Assembly (NCBI GenBank): GCA_947174275.1
Contig: CAMWIJ010000027.1
Span: 1-35,373 of the forward strand
Origin: an uncultured Muribaculaceae bacterium
Lineage (GTDB): Bacteria > Bacteroidota > Bacteroidia > Bacteroidales > Muribaculaceae
Direction of reading: 5' to 3'
Length of the DNA: 35,373 nt
Below are positions 7,211 through 14,510 of the stretch, in pieces. The translations under genes and the position numbers were made by a program. Position 1 is the stretch's first letter. Every line of letters starts with the position of its first letter. The notes below the pieces were generated by a model, which searched no databases, was not told the DNA's origin, and saw nothing but the letters and a program-made list of their open reading frames with translations.

Positions 7211-7714
7211 TTATTTTTGACCGGCACTTATGCTGTCGAATATGTAGTTGTGAAAGAGGATGCGTGCTGCTTGCGATGCGAATGCGTTTTTGTCGAGCAG
7301 CAGTATGTCGCCGGGTCCGGAGCCGCATACGATGGTGTCGATGGAGTCGCCGGGTGTTATCTCGCGGATGCCGGAGAGCGGGATGGTGAATTTACGGGCG
7401 GGTCGGTCGTCAAAAGATATGTCGGCCGTTACGGCTGACTCGTCGGCCGAAACGGTGACGAGTCCGGTCGACAGCATTACGATGCGCGGTGTCAGTCCGT
7501 AGAAGTAGTAGACAAACATCAGGGCTGTCGGCGCGACAATGAATATGAATATGAGCGCGACGATGAAAAATGCCGGATTGACGGCAATGCCCAATGCGAC
7601 GAGAGTGGCGAGCGCGGCGATAAGCGGCAGTATATAGCGGGCAAGCCAGCGCCTGATTATGCGTCGGATATATGTGGCGGATGATATGCGGAACGGGGTA
7701 GTGGTCAGTTCCAT
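7211..7714 (-). CDS. Unrecognised protein with two membrane helices and a cytosolic C-domain
   Basis: About 167 residues from ATG 7714 (MELTTTPFRIS). Two adjacent hydrophobic segments, ILPLIAALATLVALGIAV and FFIVALIFIFIVAPTALMFV, form a hairpin near residues 30-75. After it, a beta-rich domain of about 85 residues has PLSGIREITPGDS and DILLLDKNAF. This two-TM plus soluble-domain layout is like YcxB or PH-domain membrane proteins, but I cannot assign a family. An upstream in-frame Met (7768) would place the terminator hairpin inside the gene, so 7714 is preferred. It lies 23 bases before tgt and is probably co-transcribed with it. Confidence 0.65.
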   Translation of the reverse strand: MELTTTPFRISSATYIRRIIRRWLARYILPLIAALATLVALGIAVNPAFFIVALIFIFIVAPTALMFVYYFYGLTPRIVMLSTGLVTVSADESAVTADISFDDRPARKFTIPLSGIREITPGDSIDTIVCGSGPGDILLLDKNAFASQAARILFHNYIFDSISAGQK

Positions 7715-7731
7715 AATTATATTAGAGACTG

Positions 7732-7773
7732 AAAAAGGATGGACTTGACGCGTTGTGCGTCGGTCCATCCTTT
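7732..7773 (-). terminator. Terminator downstream of DUF1015, just upstream of the 7714 start
   Basis: An 11-bp stem AAAGGATGGAC/GTCCATCCTTT (7734-7744 and 7763-7773) is extended by inner GACGC/GCGTC pairing and followed on the minus strand by TTTTTC. It ends only 17 bases before the ATG at 7714. Confidence 0.7.
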
Positions 7774-8023
7774 ATGTGGTCTGCTACAATTATATTTTAT
7801 ATCTTTATAAGAGCAAGCGCGAAATCGGTGTCAGACTGAACAGTTTGAAAAGGCGGCGTGAGAACCAGGTCGAAAGAGTGCTTTTTGTTTCCATAAGTCG
7901 AAGAGTTTAACAGGTCTTTGATTATGAAACGCCGCAGTCTTGATTTTGTTCGCTTGTGGTTATAATATTTAATCATTTGTAGCGTAAGCCGTGCACGGAC
8001 GCTTTAAATGCCGTAAGAATGGA
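7774..8023 (-). other. Intergenic region with two overlapping candidate mini-ORFs
   Basis: Between the DUF1015 stop and the terminator I see no standard gene. Minus-strand frames of 59 codons (7976-7797, begins MIKYYNHKRTKSRLRRF) and 29 codons (7894-7805, begins METKSTLSTWFSRRLFKLF) overlap in different frames. The shorter is basic and amphipathic. Neither has a clear ribosome site or a promoter box. Confidence 0.25.
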
Positions 8024-9268
8024 TTATTCGAGTTTGTGGATGACGAGACCTGAACGGAGTTTTGGCTCGAACCACGTGGTTTTGGGCGGCATGATGTTGC
8101 CGGTGTCGGCGATGTTGATCAGCTGCTTCATTGAAACGGGATAAAGAGCCAGCGCGACCTTCATCTCACCGGAGTCGACACGCTGCTTGAGTTCGCCGAG
8201 TCCGCGTATGCCGCCGACGAAGTCGATGCGTTTGTCGGAACGGAGGTCGGTGATGCCGAGAATGTCGCGCAGTATCAGGTCGGAAGATACGGTGACGTCG
8301 AGACATCCGATCGGGTCATTGTCGTCGTATGTGCCTTCGTGGGGTGTGAGCGAATACCAGTGTCCGCCGAGATAGAGCGAGAAGTTGTGGAGACGGGCGG
8401 GACGGTAAATCTCTGTGCCCATGTCGACAACGTCGAAGTTTTCTTCGAGACGGGCGATGAACTCTTGGTCGGAGAGGCCGTTAAGGTCTTTGACGACACG
8501 GTTGTAGTCGATGATCTTGAGGTGAGAGGCCGGGAATGCCACAGCAAGGAAGTAATTGTATTCCTCGTCGCCGCGGTGTCCGGGGTTGTTTTGCGCTTTC
8601 TCATTGCCTACAAGGGCAGCGGCAGCGGTGCGGTGATGGCCGTCGGCGATGTAGAGTGACGGCATTTTTTCAAATTCGGCGGTGATTGTCTGAATGATAT
8701 CGTTGTCGGATATTACCCAGAAGTGGTGGCCGAAGCCGTCGGGCGCCACGAAGTCATATTCGGGCTCTCCGGCAGTGACTTTCGTGATGATGTCCTGGAG
8801 GACGTCGTTGTCGGGGAATGCGAAGAATACGGGCTCGATGTTGGCGTTGTTGATGCGGACATGCTTCATGCGATCCTCTTCCTTGTCGCGTCGTGTGAGC
8901 TCGTGCTTTTTGATTTTGCCTGTCATGTAGTCGTCGACATTGGCGGCGATGACGAAGCCGTATTGGGTGCGGCCGTCCATAGTCTGGGCGTAGATGTAAT
9001 ATCTGTCGGTTTCGTCCTGAACGAGCCAGCCCTGTTTCTGGAAGTTGTTGAAGTTTTCAACGGCTTTGTCGTAGACTTTGGGGTCGTGCTCGTCGGTGCC
9101 CGGTTCGAAGTCGATTTCGGGCTTTATGATGTGGTAGAGCGATTTCGGGTTACCCTGGGCTTCCGCACGAGCTTCTTCGGAGTTAAGGACGTCGTAGGGG
9201 CGCGAGGCAACTTCTGTGACAAGCTGTCGTGGCGGGCGAACGCCGCGGAATGGTTTGATCTTTGCCAT
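8024..9268 (-). CDS. DUF1015 family protein (possible ParB-fold serine kinase-like)
   Basis: A 414-residue protein covering the whole DUF1015 family: MAKIKPFRGVRPP start, ASRPYDVLNSEEA, NPKSLYHIIKPEID, KHELTRRDKEEDR and the hallmark DGHHR at residues 209-213 inside SLYIADGHHRTAAAALVG. The C-terminus is FEPKLRSGLVIHKL. DUF1015 proteins are often found near serine biosynthesis genes, and DGHHR recalls ParB/sulfiredoxin-fold nucleotide-using enzymes such as free serine kinase. A kinase role is inference only. It starts 11 bases after purA and is probably in one transcript with fur and purA, ended by the terminator at 7773. Confidence 0.85.
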   Translation of the reverse strand: MAKIKPFRGVRPPRQLVTEVASRPYDVLNSEEARAEAQGNPKSLYHIIKPEIDFEPGTDEHDPKVYDKAVENFNNFQKQGWLVQDETDRYYIYAQTMDGRTQYGFVIAANVDDYMTGKIKKHELTRRDKEEDRMKHVRINNANIEPVFFAFPDNDVLQDIITKVTAGEPEYDFVAPDGFGHHFWVISDNDIIQTITAEFEKMPSLYIADGHHRTAAAALVGNEKAQNNPGHRGDEEYNYFLAVAFPASHLKIIDYNRVVKDLNGLSDQEFIARLEENFDVVDMGTEIYRPARLHNFSLYLGGHWYSLTPHEGTYDDNDPIGCLDVTVSSDLILRDILGITDLRSDKRIDFVGGIRGLGELKQRVDSGEMKVALALYPVSMKQLINIADTGNIMPPKTTWFEPKLRSGLVIHKLE

Positions 9269-9279
9269 GGTACTGAATG

Positions 9280-10545
9280 TTACTTACGGATTATTGTCTG
9301 GTTGCGGTCGGGGCCTATCGAAACTATTCTTATGGGCACTCCGAGCTGCTGTTCGAGGAATGCGATGTAGTCGCTGAATTCTTTGGGGAACTGAGATTCA
9401 TCTTTGAACTGAGTCATGTCGGTGAGCCATCCGGGCATGTCGACGTAGACGGGTTTGATGCGTGAGTCGTCGACGGTGAAGGGGAATGTGTCGACGCGCT
9501 TGCCCTCAATCTCGTAGGCTACGCATGCGCGGATCTGCGGGAATGTGTCGAGCACGTCGCTTTTCATCATGATAAGCTGTGTGACGCCGTTGATCATGAT
9601 GGCGTAGCGCAATGCGACGAGGTCGATCCATCCGCAGCGGCGCTCGCGGCCGGTGACTGCTCCGTATTCGTGACCGAGGTCGCGTATTTTTTTGCCTGTT
9701 TCATCGTGGAGCTCGGTGGGGAAGGGACCTGAGCCTACGCGTGTGCAATAGGCTTTGAATATGCCGTAGACTTCGCCGATTTTGTTGGGCGCCACACCGA
9801 GACCGCAGCATGCTCCGGCACTTATGGTGTTGGATGAAGTGACGAAGGGGTATGAGCCGAAGTCGACGTCGAGAAGTGTTCCCTGGGCACCTTCGCAAAG
9901 TATTGACTTGCCTTGTCGGAGAAGGTCGTTGATGAAGTATTCGGAGTCGATGATGTCGTAGGTGAGAATGTATCTGACAGCATCGAGCCATTTTGCTTCG
10001 AGAACTGAGATGTCGGGATTTTCGCCCATGGATGCGAGCATGCGCAGATGACGGTCGCGTGCGGCATTGTAGGCGGTGAGGTCGCCGTTCTCCATGTTGC
10101 CGAGGCGCAATCCGTTGCGCGACACTTTGTCGGTGTAGGTCGGACCGATACCTTTGCCTGTCGTGCCTATCTTGGCGTCGCCTTTTGCTTTTTCGTTAGC
10201 GGCGTCGAGGAGGCGGTGTGTGGGGAGAATGAGGTGGACTTTACGCGATATTTTGAGCGCTTTCCGCAGATCTATGCCTGATGCTTCGAGGGCTCGTGCT
10301 TCTTCCTCGAAGAGGACGGGGTCGAGCACGACGCCGTTGCCTATTATGTTGACCTGGTTTTCCTGGAATATGCCGGAGGGTATGGAACGCAGCACATATT
10401 TCTTGCCGTCAAATTCGAGAGTGTGTCCGGCGTTGGGACCGCCCTGAAAACGTGCCACGGCATCGTAGCGGGGTGTCAGAACATCAACTACTTTACCTTT
10501 ACCTTCGTCGCCCCATTGCAGGCCGAGCAAAATATCAACTTTCAT
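9280..10545 (-). CDS. purA: Adenylosuccinate synthetase
   Basis: A 421-residue enzyme that joins IMP and aspartate with GTP to give adenylosuccinate, the first step from IMP to AMP. Seen: the N-terminal GTP loop LLGLQWGDEGKGKVVDVL with the catalytic Asp, GGPNAGHTLEFDGKKY with the catalytic His, IGTTGKGIGPTYTDKVSR, the ILCEGAQGTLLDVDFGSYP region, and a C-terminal IRIVSIGPDRNQTI. Length matches the bacterial family. The start MKVDILLGLQWGDEG is fixed by the family N-terminus. It follows fur by 30 bases on the same strand. Confidence 0.98.
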   Translation of the reverse strand: MKVDILLGLQWGDEGKGKVVDVLTPRYDAVARFQGGPNAGHTLEFDGKKYVLRSIPSGIFQENQVNIIGNGVVLDPVLFEEEARALEASGIDLRKALKISRKVHLILPTHRLLDAANEKAKGDAKIGTTGKGIGPTYTDKVSRNGLRLGNMENGDLTAYNAARDRHLRMLASMGENPDISVLEAKWLDAVRYILTYDIIDSEYFINDLLRQGKSILCEGAQGTLLDVDFGSYPFVTSSNTISAGACCGLGVAPNKIGEVYGIFKAYCTRVGSGPFPTELHDETGKKIRDLGHEYGAVTGRERRCGWIDLVALRYAIMINGVTQLIMMKSDVLDTFPQIRACVAYEIEGKRVDTFPFTVDDSRIKPVYVDMPGWLTDMTQFKDESQFPKEFSDYIAFLEQQLGVPIRIVSIGPDRNQTIIRK

Positions 10546-10575
10546 TTTTTAATTTGTATATATGTTATATTTGAC

Positions 10576-11058
10576 TTATTTTTCAGCTTGTCGGGCACGG
10601 TGTCTCATGCGTCGGCTGCATTGTGAGCAAGTGCCGTAGACATAAAACTGGAAATATTCGGGGGTGAATGCCTGATAACGCCGTTGAGAGAGGGCTTTCA
10701 GGAGAGCCGGATCCTTTATTTCCTTTACCTTGCCGCATTTTGTGCACACGAGGTGCTGGTGGTTGGCGGCGGCAGTGTCGACTATTTTCTCGAACTGAGC
10801 GGGCTCGTTGCCAAAACGGTGTCGGCGGACGATGCCGGCTTCGGTGAAAAGTTCGATGGTGTTGTAGACTGTCGCCCGACTGACGCGAAAGTTGCTGTCG
10901 GCCATCGCCCGGCATATAGTCTCGATGTAGAAGTGCTTGTTCATGCGCAGCACCATGTCAAGGATGGCATATCGCTCGGGAGTGCGGCGCAGATGCTTTG
11001 CAGCGAGATATCTGTCAAGCGTATCGACGGCAGATAGTTTTACTTTGTTGTCAGTCAT
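10576..11058 (-). CDS. Fur-family metal-responsive repressor
   Basis: A 160-residue protein with the Fur winged helix (KHLRRTPERYAILDMVLRMN, then RVSRATVYNTIELFTEAGIV) and a C-terminal dimerisation domain. The structural zinc site has both CxxC pairs, CTKC and CSQC, with NHQHLVC as the metal-sensing His segment. Whether it senses iron (Fur), peroxide (PerR) or zinc (Zur) cannot be decided. The leader between its predicted transcription start and its ATG is the palindromic element at 11057-11229, which overlaps the start codon by two bases. It heads a likely fur-purA-DUF1015 transcript. Confidence 0.92.
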   Translation of the reverse strand: MTDNKVKLSAVDTLDRYLAAKHLRRTPERYAILDMVLRMNKHFYIETICRAMADSNFRVSRATVYNTIELFTEAGIVRRHRFGNEPAQFEKIVDTAAANHQHLVCTKCGKVKEIKDPALLKALSQRRYQAFTPEYFQFYVYGTCSQCSRRMRHRARQAEK

Positions 11059-11229
11059 AAGTCACAGTTTAAAATTAGGATATGTATTTCAATATTATGC
11101 CGAAGTCTTTTTTGTCGCTTTCCATCTTGTCATCAGTCATGTAGCGGGCTACATTTCATCTGTTTTGCTGTCGGTCGCCAAAGAAAAACTTCTGTCATGA
11201 TATCAAAATGATTTTGAACAGTTACTTAT
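11057..11229. repeat. Long palindromic element, copy B (fur leader)
   Basis: Terminal arms 11057-11075 and 11211-11229 are complementary at 16 of 19 positions (ATAAGT at the outer ends). Middle arms AAGTCTTTTTTGTCGC (from 11104) and GGTCGCCAAAGAAAAACTT (ending 11191) pair imperfectly. At the centre, TCAGTC (11133-11138) precedes ATGTAG-CGGG-CTACAT (11139-11154). Relative to fur it is inverted compared with copies A and C relative to their genes. Its two ends match the predicted fur transcription start and the fur ATG. Confidence 0.75.
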
Positions 11230-11235
11230 CAGAGA

Positions 11236-11265
11236 CAAAGTTAATAATTTTTTTACAACGTCAAA
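11236..11265 (-). promoter_or_regulatory. fur promoter
   Basis: On the minus strand TTTG (11262-11265), an 18-nt spacer and TAACTTTG (11236-11243) fit the Bacteroidetes promoter pattern. Transcription would begin near 11229, exactly at the edge of palindromic element B. Confidence 0.6.
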
Positions 11266-11500
11266 ACTTTTTAGGGGTATAAAGCGGTAGAGTCGCTGCT
11301 GCAGATGCATGGCTATGTTTACCGGAGCTTCCACCGTCGGTCACTGATGAAATGCTTATCTCCACACACACGATGGCCGAGAAGTGAAGGTACGGCATGA
11401 CGATGAAACGAGCGTCAATCGCCTGCGACAGGTTATATCGCGTTGACCTTGAATACGAACAGGCTATGCCCCTCCCGCATCAAGCTATTACAACGCGGTT
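11266..11500. other. Gene-free stretch between the DKNYY gene and the fur promoter
   Basis: No ORF with protein-like composition and a start is convincing on either strand. Short plus-strand open pieces (for example PPSVTDEMLISTHTMAEK near 11329-11385) might be gene debris, but no family is recognisable. Confidence 0.4.
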
Positions 11501-12118
11501 TCAGCCGATTTTTCTTCCGAAGTAATATGTGTTCCAGCTATCGCTGGCGTAGCCGTCACGAAGCACTTTGAAACTGTCGGGAGATGCGCCCTCAATCTTT
11601 ACGGCATCGAAATATACATTCCATGCATCTTTTGCATAGCCGTCACGAAGCACTTTGAAATTATCGGGAGATGCGCCGGCGATTTTCTTCCCGTCGTAGT
11701 ACACGTTCCAGGAGTCTTTGGCATACCAGTCAGAGAGCAGGCGGAAACTGTTTGGGGAAGCTTCGTCAATCTTCACGCCGTTGTAATATACATTCCAAGT
11801 GTTTTTTGCGTAGCCGTAACCCATCACATTGAACGAGTCGCTTGAGGCTCCTTCTATTTTTACGCCGCAGTAATACACAGCCCACGAGTCTTTGGCATAT
11901 CCGTCGCGCAATATGGAAAAACTTGAGGCGGAGGCTCCTTCTACCATACGTCCTTCGAAGAACACTTTGTTGTCGGTAATGAAATATGGCGACCGATGAT
12001 GGCGGCTTCTCTCTTCGCAAGCGCTGTGTCCGCGATGTCCGTCATGACGTTTTTGGGCGATGGTTTGTCCTCCACAGAGTCCGATTGCCAAGACCAGCAT
12101 AAACAATATCTTTTTCAT
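11501..12118 (-). CDS. DKNYY-repeat secreted protein
   Basis: A 205-residue exported protein with signal peptide MKKILFMLVLAIGLCGGQTIAQ. A His/Arg-rich linker (KRHDGHRGHSACEERSRHH) is followed by five tandem repeats of 29 residues, each of the form VYYxGxKIxGASPDSF then KVLRDGYAKDSWN. This is the DKNYY family, where each repeat forms a small beta unit. The 87-base DNA period is visible, with near-identical copies at 11551 and 11638, so recent duplication or gene conversion is likely. It starts 25 bases after the outer-membrane protein gene and is probably co-transcribed. Function of the family is unknown; an extracellular or periplasmic binding role is a guess. Confidence 0.82.
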   Translation of the reverse strand: MKKILFMLVLAIGLCGGQTIAQKRHDGHRGHSACEERSRHHRSPYFITDNKVFFEGRMVEGASASSFSILRDGYAKDSWAVYYCGVKIEGASSDSFNVMGYGYAKNTWNVYYNGVKIDEASPNSFRLLSDWYAKDSWNVYYDGKKIAGASPDNFKVLRDGYAKDAWNVYFDAVKIEGASPDSFKVLRDGYASDSWNTYYFGRKIG

Positions 12119-12143
12119 ATTTATTTCTTTTTATATTGTCGGG

Positions 12144-14240
12144 TTATTTCAGGATTGCGCTGCCGGCGGTTCCGGAGCCGCTGACTTCATCATAATGGTC
12201 AACTTTCTTTCCGTAGCCGAAGGTGTATGAAACGGCCAATGTAACGCGCCAATGCCGGGCGGTAGAGAATTGTCTGCGGTCGAAGCTGTAATATTCGCTT
12301 GAAAGGGTCTGGTGAGACTCTTTCCACGAAGTGCGCAAGAAGTTGTATGCACCTGCTCTGATGTTCCAGCCCTTGTCACCCCAGCCCAATTGTATCTGAT
12401 ATGTGGCCGGAGTGCGCTCAACGATGCCACTTTGTTCTTCCTGATACCGGCTCGGTGTCATATACCAGCCCCAGAGATAAAATTTACCGAAGTAATAAGT
12501 GAGTTGAGCCGTGCAGGTAAGTTCATTTCTTGTGCTTGCGTATGCCCCTGTGGTTTTTCTTAACCAATATTGTGGCCGCAACTTGGCTACAAGCTTGCCT
12601 CCGAAGAATTTTGCGGTGGCGGAAATGCCTAACATTCCGCTGCGATAGTCTCCATCGTTGACATATCGGCGGAGCATTGTTCCCTCGGGAGCCGTGGGTG
12701 AATATATGGTAACACACCGGTTGCCAAGCATGTAAATATATCCGTCGGCCGACAGTTGCCATTTGTTGCTCGGGAGCCATGTATAAGACAGTCCGGCGCT
12801 ATGGTAGGAATAATCAGAAAGTGTCGGTGTGCCCTGATACCACATAAGTTCATCCTGTTGCAACATGTTGGGACTTTTCTGCGATGCATCGGGCACATCT
12901 TTGCCATAGCGCCAGTTGGCTTCAAACTGATGTTTGTCGGTCGGCGAGAAAGTAGCGTAGGCATTAGCCTGAGGAAAGTTATTGTTCATGCGGCTGTCGC
13001 TGATATGGTTGCTTTCCCATACCCAGCCAAATTCACCGCCGATATTCCATTTTTCAAGATTCAGATCATAATGCGCGCCAACGAGATAACCGCCGACATT
13101 ATATTTCTGGCGGGAAGGAGAGTTGCCAAAATAATTGATGAAGTTCCAGTTCTGTGAAGTGGCGAAGTAGAACATCAGGCTGTTGCTGCCGTTGAGTTGC
13201 CAGTAAAGTCGCGGACTTATCTGTAGATTGTGAACATCTTCGTCAGCATTGTTGGTAATGGAAAGAGCATCGCCGGTGGAGTAAAAAGAGTTGGATTTGT
13301 TCCGGCCATAAGTATAAACAGCCTCTGTTTCGAATGAAAACTTCGGAGAGAAAGTAAAGAAGAGATTGCCGTTATATGTAAGAGCCCAGTTATGGCTTGA
13401 AGTCAGCGACGTTGCTGTTGTTGGTGAAAACAGATCGGAGGAATATAGCAGCGAATTGACCACGTCATTGTGCGGAACATTCGTAAGGCTGTAAGAGATG
13501 CGGTTGGATATTCTTGCTTTGTCGCTGTTATATAAAGCGCGGAGGGCAAAGTCGTTGCTGTTGTCGCGATATAGTGATGAATTGGTTTCGGAAGTGCGCT
13601 CAACGGTCTGAGGGCCGGCTCCGTACAGGTCATCAAACCGGAACGTTTCGACAGAGCTTGCGCCTCCGTGTCGGTTTGTAAGGTAGATTTCATCGGCGTA
13701 TAGATCGAAAATCATCGACTTGTAAGCCATTTTGGAATAAACCTCCCCCTCGGTGCGGTTGACACCGAACCATTTATTGGCAGTAAGCTTTGTGTATCCG
13801 CCCCATTCATACTTCTGCATGATGAAGTTGATAGCGTAGTGTGCGCCTTGAAATCGCGGGTCGGTCGGGTGGAGATAATACTCAACCTTTTTCACATCCT
13901 GAGTCCTCATTCCCTGCAAGTCATGTGTGGTGGCAGGCAGGAAATCAATGAATACAGCCACATCTTGCCCCGAAGCTGTCCTGACCGCCTGACTTATAGG
14001 GTCAACCTCAATTTGAGGGATTGCCATCTGACTTAAAAGGGAGATAGCATCGGCCGCAGCGTTCTTTTGCCGAGCCATAGGAATATAGGTGGATACGTTT
14101 GATGAAGTGCGTTGGTAGGAAGCCTCGACAACAATCTCATCCAAATTCTGCATGCTGATAGAATCTGTCTCGGCAGATTGCGCCATAACCAATAGGGGCG
14201 TAATCACAAATGATGAAAATAATGCGATATGTTTTTTCAT
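12144..14240 (-). CDS. Outer-membrane beta-barrel protein of the Bacteroidetes TonB-receptor-like type
   Basis: A 698-residue protein with signal peptide MKKHIALFSSFVITPLLVMAQ. Residues 30-140 form a plug-like domain: NLDEIVVEASYQRTSSNVST resembles a TonB box and plug start, and VAVFIDFLPATTHDLQGM with VKKVEYYLHP is the typical plug end. The rest is a series of aromatic-terminated beta strands ending VTLAVSYTFGYGKKV. The N-terminal carboxypeptidase-like domain of SusC proteins is missing, and no SusD is nearby, so it belongs to the shorter OMP_b-brl_3-like group, not a SusC importer. The DKNYY gene follows. The ligand is unknown. A TAAATTTG box on the minus strand at 14364-14371 may be its -7 element, without a clear -33. 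Confidence 0.82.
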   Translation of the reverse strand: MKKHIALFSSFVITPLLVMAQSAETDSISMQNLDEIVVEASYQRTSSNVSTYIPMARQKNAAADAISLLSQMAIPQIEVDPISQAVRTASGQDVAVFIDFLPATTHDLQGMRTQDVKKVEYYLHPTDPRFQGAHYAINFIMQKYEWGGYTKLTANKWFGVNRTEGEVYSKMAYKSMIFDLYADEIYLTNRHGGASSVETFRFDDLYGAGPQTVERTSETNSSLYRDNSNDFALRALYNSDKARISNRISYSLTNVPHNDVVNSLLYSSDLFSPTTATSLTSSHNWALTYNGNLFFTFSPKFSFETEAVYTYGRNKSNSFYSTGDALSITNNADEDVHNLQISPRLYWQLNGSNSLMFYFATSQNWNFINYFGNSPSRQKYNVGGYLVGAHYDLNLEKWNIGGEFGWVWESNHISDSRMNNNFPQANAYATFSPTDKHQFEANWRYGKDVPDASQKSPNMLQQDELMWYQGTPTLSDYSYHSAGLSYTWLPSNKWQLSADGYIYMLGNRCVTIYSPTAPEGTMLRRYVNDGDYRSGMLGISATAKFFGGKLVAKLRPQYWLRKTTGAYASTRNELTCTAQLTYYFGKFYLWGWYMTPSRYQEEQSGIVERTPATYQIQLGWGDKGWNIRAGAYNFLRTSWKESHQTLSSEYYSFDRRQFSTARHWRVTLAVSYTFGYGKKVDHYDEVSGSGTAGSAILK

Positions 14241-14510
14241 TTTTTGTTTCGGCGCTTTTGGCCGGATAAATATGTGATATAATAAGAATACATTTATGAC
14301 TACAAATAGGTAGAGATGCTTCTTTTCCGATACGTTGAGTGACTGTATAAATCACCGCGACGGCAAATTTATCGAAAATAATTGAAAGCGAGGTGGATAT
14401 TTCAAAAAAAAGTTCATGGCTCAAGAGTATAAAGCAAACAAGGGGGCCGTCGGGTATGTTAATGTTTGAAAAGGGATGTTGAAAAACATGGATAAACATA
14501 TTATTACGAC

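Noticed and set aside
7188-7328. N-terminal extension of tgt upstream of MKFTLQ
   Set aside because: It overlaps the end of the preceding gene in another frame and reads as Arg/His-rich noise; the family N-terminus starts at 7187.
11329-11480. Possible debris of a coding gene between the DKNYY gene and fur
   Set aside because: The open pieces are short and broken and match no recognisable family.
11551-11950. Regular 87-base repeats that could suggest a CRISPR array
   Set aside because: They are in-frame protein repeats of the DKNYY gene with no unique spacers; no CRISPR array is seen in the window.
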